The position numbers were made by a program, and so were the translations under genes. A stretch of DNA of 62,876 nucleotides from a bacterium (lineage in GTDB: Bacteria > Verrucomicrobiota > Verrucomicrobiia > Limisphaerales > UBA8199): positions 1 through 62,876 of the forward strand of contig JAJYHY010000004.1 of assembly GCA_021784555.1 (NCBI GenBank), in the 5' to 3' direction. This document shows positions 58,316 to 62,876 of the stretch, one piece after another (position 1 is the stretch's first letter; each line of letters begins with the position of its first letter). A model generated the notes under the pieces. It worked only from the letters and a program-made list of their open reading frames with translations. It was not told where the DNA came from and made no database searches.

Positions 58316-58355
58316 CGCGACAATTAATTACGCGGCCGCGTATTTTATTGTCGCG
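58316..58355. repeat. 40-bp near-perfect palindrome
   Basis: The left arm CGCGACAATTAATTACGCG pairs with the right arm (58337-58355) at 17 of 19 positions around a central GC. It has AT-rich shoulders and a NotI-like GC core. It sits at the ruined end of the integron beside the transposase remnant. Confidence 0.75.
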
Positions 58356-58550
58356 GCCAGGAGGACGGTCGAACTCCGGGCATTGGCAATTTCACCCCAA
58401 GCATGGCCCCTCCGACCGTCCATTCCTTCAATTCAAAAGCCGGAAGAACGACGCGGGGATGGGTGTGGAAGCTCCACTTGAAGTGACAATCTCACACCAA
58501 AATCATCGCCAAAATGTCAGTTATAATTCCCGGCCTGGCAATTTGGCTTC

Positions 58551-58644
58551 GTCCAACAGTCGAGTAAGTCTCCGCATCACGCTCTCGGTGCTCTCGTGAG
58601 ATCCTTGCGCCGAGACCTGCTCGACTCAAGGTTCAAGGTTAGCC
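58551..58644 (-). other. attC-like site 5 (after toxin/antitoxin cassette)
   Basis: Minus-strand R'' box GGCTAAC (58644-58638) and R' box GTTGGAC (58557-58551) bracket a stem of GTCGAGCAGGTCTCGG type paired with GAGACTTACTCGAC. It shares about 90 bp of sequence with the sites at 59562 and 61422. Confidence 0.8.
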
Positions 58645-58652
58645 GTCCGGGG

Positions 58653-58916
58653 TCAAGTCCGATACACGTCCTGGCGGTGCCTGACGCGCTGGACCTCGAT
58701 GATTTTGCGCTCGGTAAACACCTCATAGATCACCCGGTAATCACCCACTCGAATGCGGTGGGTGTGTTGTGTGCCTGTCAGCTTTTCAGACCCGTTCGGA
58801 CAGGGGTTTTCGGCCAAGGCCTCGACCTCGGCCAGAACGCGCTGAACCTCGTCGGGCGGCAGCCTCCGGAAGTCCCTCCTGGTGGACGAGCGCCACTGGA
58901 TGCTAAAGGATGCCAT
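58653..58916 (-). CDS. RelE/ParE-family toxin in integron cassette
   Basis: The 87-residue protein is a typical RelE-fold toxin: FSIQWRSSTRRDFRRLPPDE, VLAEVEALAENP, then KLTGTQHTHRIRVGDYRVIY and VQRVRHRQDVYR. The basic Arg/His residues in the last strands match the mRNA-cleaving or gyrase-binding surface of this superfamily. It overlaps the antitoxin gene by 14 bases and ends 9 bases before the R'' box of an attC site. Toxin cassettes are known to stabilise integron arrays. Confidence 0.88.
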   Translation of the reverse strand: MASFSIQWRSSTRRDFRRLPPDEVQRVLAEVEALAENPCPNGSEKLTGTQHTHRIRVGDYRVIYEVFTERKIIEVQRVRHRQDVYRT

Positions 58917-59091
58917 CTCGTCTCAACCCTGCTTTGAACTCCTCGTGCGGGATGGTCGGCTCATCCCGTCTTTCGGCAATCGCTGCGAGATCATCGAGGT
59001 CTTCCAGCAGCTTTTCATAATCCGGGAGCGGGAGCACGACAGCCGTCTTCTTGCCGGCCTCGTCTGTGAGATATTGCAAGGCTTCGCTCAT
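58903..59091 (-). CDS. Antitoxin partner (Phd/RelB-like) in integron cassette
   Basis: The 62-residue protein begins MSEALQYLTDEAGKKTAVVL, with PLPDYEKLLEDLDDLAAIAE next, the short beta-strand plus helix pattern of Phd/YefM/RelB-type antitoxins. It precedes and overlaps the toxin gene. The acidic C-terminal part would cover the toxin. Exact antitoxin family is not certain. Confidence 0.8.
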   Translation of the reverse strand: MSEALQYLTDEAGKKTAVVLPLPDYEKLLEDLDDLAAIAERRDEPTIPHEEFKAGLRRDGIL

Positions 59092-59561
59092 CCGGAAAAG
59101 ATGGCGCGACGATTGCGGCTTGTCGAGGCAGCAAATTCACATTGAACTGGGCGGCGCCCCGCCGCGCCTGCGCCGGGTGGCCCGGCGGACCCGCGGCCTC
59201 TTGCCTACCCCCTTTACTATCATTGTGTGCTGACGCTGCCAGAGACACTCAACGCGCTGGTCTCCTCGTGAGAACCCATCTGTTGCCTCAACCTCACTCA
59301 AAGGATCAACCGCTTCGCTTCGAGCCGGAATGCGGAAGGGCTTTGTGCTGCCTTGATTCAGCCGGCGTGCCACGCCCTCAGCCTCGCGACCCGGACGGGA
59401 ACGAGTTCCGGCCTGTGACTCCAAAACAAACCGCTCTCGCGGCAGCTCCACCGCAGGCTCTCCTTTGCGCGGCGGGGTGAGACGGCTGGTAGAACCCCCG
59501 ATCGGGAGCCCTCCTCAAATCTACTTTTCCCTTATAGTTCCCGGCCTGGGAATTTGGCTTC
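59092..59561. other. Upstream part of the toxin/antitoxin cassette, no gene called
   Basis: About 470 bases between the antitoxin start and attC site 4. It has a very GC-rich self-complementary patch (GGGCGGCGCCCCGCCGCGCC, 59151). A minus-strand frame at 59137-59451 (104 codons) is Arg/Gly-rich without family features and is not accepted. It may hold the cassette promoter or a decayed cassette gene. Confidence 0.4.
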
Positions 59562-59648
59562 GTCCAACAGTCGAGTAAGTCTCCGCATCTCGCTCTCGGC
59601 GATGTTCCAACCTCATTTCGCGGAGACCTACTCGACTCAAGGTTAGGC
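59562..59648 (-). other. attC-like site 4 (after VOC cassette)
   Basis: 87 bp. Minus-strand R'' GCCTAAC and R' GTTGGAC, stem AGTCGAGTAGGTCTCCGC pairing with GCGGAGACTTACTCGACT. The TAA stop of the VOC gene lies within the R'' box. Confidence 0.88.
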
Positions 59649-59999
59649 GTTGCGCTTATGGATGCCGATCTTGTTTCCATCTGGATCGAGAAGCAAGGCT
59701 CCACGGCAAACAGGGGTTTGGAATGGCTTTCCTAAGAATGTTACATTATGCTTCTTGAGGTGGGCAATCGCTCCGTCGAAGTCCTCCACCTCTAACGCAA
59801 GACAAGGGCCGTCCCTCGTCGGTTTCGTCATCGGAAAAGAGCCGATGAGAAGCGTATGAGGACCGACCTCAAACTCGAACGAAGATGATTCCTTGTTGGT
59901 AGTTGTGCATGTCAGCCCCAAAACGTTTTCGTAAAAGGAGCGGGCACGGGCGGCGTCTGTGACTGGATACGCGATAAACGCAAACTCCACAATCTTCAT
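59643..59999 (-). CDS. VOC (glyoxalase/bleomycin-resistance-like) family protein, integron cassette gene
   Basis: The product is about 118 residues from ATG 59999 (MKIVEFAFIAYPVTDAARAR; a GTG seven codons upstream is possible). It has the VOC beta-alpha-beta-beta-beta repeats: RSFYENVLGLTCTTT, SSFEFEVGPHTLLIG, CLALEVEDFDGAIAHLKKH, then GALLLDPDGNKIGIH. Such proteins act on glyoxals, catechols or bind antibiotics; this one's substrate is unknown. Its stop codon sits inside the attC R'' box, the usual layout of integron cassettes, and the preceding R' box starts its cassette with TTAGGC, the exact partner of its R'' GCCTAAC. Confidence 0.9.
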   Translation of the reverse strand: MKIVEFAFIAYPVTDAARARSFYENVLGLTCTTTNKESSSFEFEVGPHTLLIGSFPMTKPTRDGPCLALEVEDFDGAIAHLKKHNVTFLGKPFQTPVCRGALLLDPDGNKIGIHKRNA

Positions 60000-60089
60000 G
60001 GAATTGTTCTTTGTTTTCACTGTGTTTATTTTTTACTGTGTTTGTTGTTTCACCAGTTTTCCCGGCGAAAGCCAAAAGCGCCTAGCAAC

Positions 60090-60190
60090 GCCTAACGTAA
60101 AGGTCAGCGAAGGGAGCCAGCCGCCGATGACGTTGAATTCGTCTCTGAGCGAATCGGCTGGCTCCCGTTCGCTGGACCGTCTGGTTCGGC
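60090..60190 (-). other. attC-like site 3 (after membrane-protein cassette)
   Basis: 101 bp. Minus-strand R'' GCCGAAC (60190-60184) and R' GTTAGGC (60096-60090). The long stem GTCCAGCGAACGGGAGCC pairs with GGCTCCCTTCGCTGAC with two extrahelical bases, a hallmark of attC. Confidence 0.9.
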
Positions 60191-60493
60191 GATCCTGGGT
60201 CCTAGTCTCTCGATACAGAGAGCACAAACGGTGAGTGCCGCCGCGAGCACCACAAGGACAATGCCGACAACTCGTAGCTTGCGGCTAATAATCTCCGCTC
60301 TGCTGAGATGCTTGCTGGCACCAGTGAAGCGCACTTGAACTGGGCTCCCGCTTGCCTCCTGATCCAGGTTCTTATCATGCACACGTGCTACCAAAGACAG
60401 GCCCCTCTGGGTGGCCCTGTTTCCTAGCAGCAGGACGAGCGTGACGAGTAGGCCACAAGCGGCCGCCAATACCTTCATATAGAAAGATAACAT
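60104..60493 (-). CDS. Small two-span membrane protein, integron cassette gene
   Basis: The 129-residue protein has helix 1 near residues 5-25 (MKVLAAACGLLVTLVLLLG) and helix 2 near 73-95 (VVGIVLVVLAAALTVCALCI), separated by a polar segment. Its last 30 codons lie inside the attC site, as is common for cassette genes. No family was recognised. It follows the HEPN-like gene in the same cassette, so the two may work together. An ATG at codon 6 is an alternative start. Confidence 0.6.
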   Translation of the reverse strand: MLSFYMKVLAAACGLLVTLVLLLGNRATQRGLSLVARVHDKNLDQEASGSPVQVRFTGASKHLSRAEIISRKLRVVGIVLVVLAAALTVCALCIERLGPRIAEPDGPANGSQPIRSETNSTSSAAGSLR

Positions 60494-60578
60494 GGGGTGG
60501 CCAGGCTAGTTGATTATGTCGTCGCCGAAGTATTATTCGGCCATGTATGGAGCATGTGAAAGACCATGACATCCAAGC

Positions 60579-61040
60579 TCAGAACTGTGGGCCGTCATCC
60601 TCCGGGAGTATGGCGTCAAGGTCTGTAGCTCCGACCGAGCGAGCGCGGCGTTCAAGCAACTCAGCGACGATCTCGAGCTCCTGCCCCCATTCTCCAGGCG
60701 TAGCCGGTGGCAGCGGCTCACCAGGCTCCTCAAGCGCTGAGCGCACCGCCTGAAACTCCGCACCGGTTGGCTCATAGCGCGCATGATGAGCACACCTGTT
60801 GCGCATCGTATTCACGACGCGCAATGCCTCGGAGAGCTTGGGTTCAATGATGCCCAGCGCCTCACATAGAGCCACGAGCATCTGAAAACCCAAAGTGCGC
60901 TCTCGGAACAAGGCGTCAGGATACGGCAATTTAGCGAACAAGCTTCGGACCAGCACATGCTCAAGCCAAAGATGGCCAGAGATGACGAATGCCTTGCCAA
61001 TGACCTGGCCGTCAACGTAGCGAACGAGATTGCTCTTCAT
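60579..61040 (-). CDS. HEPN-like protein, integron cassette gene
   Basis: The 153-residue helical protein contains VVNTMRNRCAHHARYEPTG, which fits the HEPN RNase motif R-X4-H with Asn after Arg, and earlier VISGHLWLEHVLVRSLFAKL. HEPN proteins are often RNases in toxin-antitoxin or antiviral modules; DUF4145-type relatives are alternatives. No separate antitoxin is next to it except the small membrane protein downstream. It has a short hairpin (GCCGAA/TTCGGC) after its end near 60525. Function is inferred only from the motif. Confidence 0.6.
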   Translation of the reverse strand: MKSNLVRYVDGQVIGKAFVISGHLWLEHVLVRSLFAKLPYPDALFRERTLGFQMLVALCEALGIIEPKLSEALRVVNTMRNRCAHHARYEPTGAEFQAVRSALEEPGEPLPPATPGEWGQELEIVAELLERRARSVGATDLDAILPEDDGPQF

Positions 61041-61079
61041 TTAGCAGGTCCAACTTGGATGGAAATGTTCATTGTTGTC

Positions 61080-61146
61080 GCCGAACGATCCAAAGCTGAG
61101 CCACGCCGACCGGCGAGTGGCTCCGTTGGCTCGACAATCGTTGTAT
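61080..61146 (-). other. attC-like site 2
   Basis: 67 bp. Minus-strand R'' ATACAAC (61146-61140) and R' GTTCGGC (61086-61080). Inner stems GAGCCAC/GTGGCTC and ACGAT/ATCGT. R' supplies TTCGGC as the start of the next cassette, exactly complementary to that cassette's own R'' (GCCGAAC). Confidence 0.8.
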
Positions 61147-61166
61147 AACTCAAACCGTCCATAAAC

Positions 61167-61385
61167 TCAAAGGGCAGTCGGCGTTGGCTCCAGCGCGGCG
61201 TTGAACGAAGCCGCTACGCGGAGTGGTGCATCGGAGCCGACACTTGACACGCATGGCAGACTACCTGGGGAGCGTTGGCCATGGCGGGCGGTGGCTAGCC
61301 CGCTCGTTGTGAAGATGAGCCCTGGGCTGCGGATCCAGAACCTGCCGATCCGGCTACTTTTCCCTATAGAGAATGTCCCACCCAT
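61167..61385 (-). CDS. Possible small cassette protein, unknown function
   Basis: A 72-codon frame (MGGTFSIGKSSRIGRFWIRS) ends with AALEPTPTAL just before attC site 2. This ending is typical of short frames read into cassette ends, so it may be fortuitous. It would be the only gene of cassette 2. Confidence 0.35.
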   Translation of the reverse strand: MGGTFSIGKSSRIGRFWIRSPGLIFTTSGLATARHGQRSPGSLPCVSSVGSDAPLRVAASFNAALEPTPTAL

Positions 61386-61421
61386 AAGTCTCTCATGTTC
61401 AGCCTCTTACCGATTGGCTTC

Positions 61422-61508
61422 GTCCAACAGTCGAGTAAGTCTCCGCATCACGCTCTCGGTGATGTCGTGCGATCCTTGCGCGGAGACCTACTCGACTCAA
61501 GGTTAGGC
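61422..61508 (-). other. attC-like site 1 (after first cassette)
   Basis: 87 bp. R'' GCCTAAC (61508-61502) and R' GTTGGAC (61428-61422), stem AGTCGAGTAGGTCTCCGC pairing with GCGGAGACTTACTCGACT at 17 of 18 positions. Confidence 0.9.
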
Positions 61509-61521
61509 CGCTTGTCGTAAC

Positions 61522-62055
61522 TCATGGAACTCCTGTTGGTGGTGGGACTGGTGGCAACTGCACTGAATGGGTGTCGTGTGTTGTGGCGTGAATGACTGGA
61601 AACGGGTGATTGACGCTGTGCTGTCCATCGAATGTGGTGAAGTCGCCATCAATCGTCAGAATGACAGTCTTCGCAAACTCGGCTGGGTGAACCCAAAAAT
61701 CTCCAGCGGCGTCAATGGTGAGTGAGGCAACGTTGCCGCTCAACCAGCCGTCAGGCATCTGCACGCCTCGCCGATTTTGCTGTGATAAAGTCACTTGGTG
61801 TAACAATCCATTCCGGTAAACTTGCCAAAACTGACGGGCTACCGTGTTGTCTGGCAGCACTGGAAAAACTCGACGAAGCTCGTCGTAAAAGGCATCGGTG
61901 AGATCTTGCTCGTGAACTCCACTCTTCTCGCGCAAGTAACGCTCCAAAAGTGGAAAGGCGACCATCAAGATGACAAAGCCGGCATCGCCGTTGGCGTAGA
62001 GGCCATCAAGGATGTCTGAATACCAACGCTTAAAATTTTGGATGTGTGTGGGCAT
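61522..62055 (-). CDS. First-cassette protein with HEPN-like motif, unknown function
   Basis: The 177-residue protein's N-terminal half is helical, with GFVILMVAFPLLERYLREKS and ARQFWQVYRNGLLHQVTL, where RNGLLH fits the HEPN R-X4-H motif. The C-terminal half is beta-rich with a Pro-rich end (VQLPPVPPPTGVP). It begins 12 bases after TTAGGC (62067-62062 on the minus strand), the expected cassette edge, which is complementary to the R'' box GCCTAAC of its attC. It is thus the cassette nearest attI and the most recently gained in a normal integron. Function unproven. Confidence 0.6.
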   Translation of the reverse strand: MPTHIQNFKRWYSDILDGLYANGDAGFVILMVAFPLLERYLREKSGVHEQDLTDAFYDELRRVFPVLPDNTVARQFWQVYRNGLLHQVTLSQQNRRGVQMPDGWLSGNVASLTIDAAGDFWVHPAEFAKTVILTIDGDFTTFDGQHSVNHPFPVIHATTHDTHSVQLPPVPPPTGVP

Positions 62056-62477
62056 AAATAGAGCGGCCTAAAGAATGATTGGGACAAGGTCATTGTTCAA
62101 AACACAAAGATTCGCCACATGCAATCCAGAGGTTAGCAGGAAGTGCCGCAACCGTCAACATAATTCAGATAATTGCCATAACCGACTATCCATCAATTGG
62201 TTGCTTCTTGACCGCGACGGCCATGCGCACGGCCAGTGACAAAGTCGTCGTAAGCCGCTGGAGATCAGCAGTACGGTAGCGCAGGTTTCCTAACCTGCTG
62301 TGTCGCCGATTTCCCAATCGGCAGGCCCTCGAAGCATTTCCCGGCACGCAAGTTAGGAAACTTGCGATGCGGCAGGTTGGGAAACCTGCACCACGACTTT
62401 GTCCCCCGCCGTGCGGCCATGCCGCTCGGCCTGCTTTGTTCTTGCGCACTTAGGGACAAACTGGTACAAAGACAAAG
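62056..62477. other. attI/promoter region between first cassette and intI
   Basis: About 420 bases between the divergent first cassette and the integrase start, expected to contain attI, the cassette promoter and the intI promoter. The cassette edge is near 62067. The four-hairpin block occupies 62281-62389. The attI core and promoter elements could not be fixed by eye. Confidence 0.5.
62281..62389. repeat. Block of four 18-bp hairpins
   Basis: Four palindromes with 7-bp stems and 4-base loops: GCAGGTTTCCTAACCTGC (62281), GCCGATTTCCCAATCGGC (62305), GCAAGTTAGGAAACTTGC (62348), GCAGGTTGGGAAACCTGC (62372). The first two have pyrimidine loops and the last two purine loops, so the block as a whole has mirrored orientation. 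Confidence 0.9.
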
Positions 62478-62876
62478 ATGCAACCTTCGAATCCTAAGGC
62501 CGAGGCGGTTCCTTTCCCTAAGGTTCCCGAGTTCATTTTCGCCAATTGGCGCGAAGAACTCAACCAAGCCGGGGTGGCTGAAAAGGTTCGAGCGGGCTAC
62601 ACGGTGGCGATTAGCGGGTACCTCGAAGGAGCTCCTCACGCGGCTGGCGGTCAAAGGACGGGTAAGCGTGGCCACGCAGCAGCAGGCGCTCAATGCCCTG
62701 GTATTCCTCTTCCGCGAGGCCCTGGGCGCGGACCCCGGCGACTTGAGCGGGTATGAACCGGCACGCCGCGGAAGGCGCATGCCGACCGTGCTGACCCGGC
62801 AGGAATGCCAACGGCTCTTTCGCGAGTTGGAGGGGCCTCCCGCCTGATGGCGGAGCTGATGTACGGCAGCGGACTG
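62478..62876 (+). pseudogene. intI: Integron integrase intI, frame-disrupted and cut by window end
   Basis: From ATG 62478 frame 1 reads MQPSNPKAEAVPFPKVPEFI and FANWREELNQAGVAEKVRAG. Near 62620 the homology moves to another frame: KELLTRLAVKGRVSVATQQQ, ALNALVFLFREALGADPGD, RGRRMPTVLTRQECQRLFRE, which corresponds to the IntI region SVSTHRQALAALLFFY to LPVVLTPDEV. Near 62838 it returns to the first frame with RLMAELMYGSGL, matching the IntI LLYGTGMR segment just before the first catalytic Arg, which lies beyond the window. Two compensating shifts (and apparent loss of about 20 residues at the first) suggest a decayed gene, or sequencing errors. It is divergent from the cassettes, as in integrons. 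Confidence 0.75.

Larger units (their letters stand above)
57988..58550. other. Gene-free stretch: kdpD upstream region, transposase remnant and large palindrome
   Basis: It contains the ISAzo13-like fragment (58150-58285), the near-perfect palindrome at 58316-58355, and an imperfect inverted pair GGACGGTCG/CGACCGTCC around 58362-58430. The kdpD promoter should lie next to 57988. No intact gene. Confidence 0.5.

Noticed and set aside
59137-59451. 104-codon frame in the toxin/antitoxin cassette leader
   Set aside because: Arg/Gly-rich, biased by GC-rich self-complementary DNA, no homology recognised.
60515-60535. GCCGAA/TTCGGC hairpin considered as an attC site between two cassette genes
   Set aside because: No R''/R' boxes with AAC/GTT at proper spacing; more likely a simple hairpin, so the two genes are treated as one cassette.
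1-62876. tRNA, rRNA and riboswitch genes
   Set aside because: No cloverleaf with a TTCGANNC-type T-arm, no rRNA core and no known riboswitch core was recognised by eye; a covariance-model scan would be needed to exclude small RNAs.

Overview
The window (about 62.9 kb, GC-rich) looks like a chromosomal segment of a Verrucomicrobiota bacterium, probably of the Pedosphaera/Limisphaerales type. This is inferred from a planctomycete/verrucomicrobial-type cytochrome with Gly/Pro-rich partner, a giant Ig-repeat surface protein, a Rhodopirellula-type transposase remnant, and many dispersed palindromes. No rRNA or tRNA gene was seen.

Layout. (1) 1-2.7 kb: the 3' part of an RHS polymorphic toxin. Its nuclease tip is cut off by one in-frame TGA and runs without a break into a DUF4272 domain. 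(2) 2.7-22.1 kb, minus strand: a long flagellar operon, transcribed flgB-flgC-fliE-fliF-fliG-fliH-fliI-fliJ-motE-like-fliK-flgD-flgE-fliL-fliM-fliN-fliO-fliP-fliQ-fliR-flhB-flhA. A sigma-54 activator gene lies just upstream, and a good -24/-12 promoter lies in front of flgB. (3) 22.4-36.6 kb: mixed accessory genes, including a TPR lipoprotein-like protein, a cytochrome, an alpha-L-fucosidase, an alkyltransferase, an AbiEii-like toxin pair, a ThuA-like protein, a BNR-repeat protein, a TVP38-type membrane protein and a quinone oxidoreductase. (4) 36.6-45.9 kb: one 3082-aa secreted subtilase-like protein with about 17 Ig-like repeats. (5) 46.3-54.3 kb: a sugar/H+ symporter, then a minus-strand exopolysaccharide-type operon (sugar transferase, NTP-transferase/hexapeptide/sugar-transferase fusion, STAS protein, phosphatase-superfamily protein, GT2, nucleotidyltransferase). 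(6) 54.6-58.0 kb: KdpD/KdpE sensor pair without kdpFABC in view. (7) 58.5-62.9 kb: a chromosomal integron. A frame-disrupted intI runs off the right edge on the plus strand, and at least five minus-strand cassettes lead away from it, each closed by an attC-like site. They carry two HEPN-like proteins, a membrane protein, a VOC protein and a RelE-type toxin/antitoxin pair.

The most unusual signal is non-genic. A ~75-bp palindromic element occurs seven times. In five of these it lies inside coding sequence, open in at least three different reading frames, and adds about 25 residues in frame to FliK, a nucleotidyltransferase (twice), a phosphatase C-terminus and an NTP-transferase. It behaves like the Rickettsia palindromic elements but has an unrelated sequence. 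A second unusual layer is a set of degenerate short-period repeats (unit 7, 8, 9, about 10 or 12 nt), usually beginning at or just after a stop codon and often folding back on themselves. There is also a ~160-bp multi-segment inverted repeat between two convergent genes, and a block of four small hairpins between intI and the first cassette.
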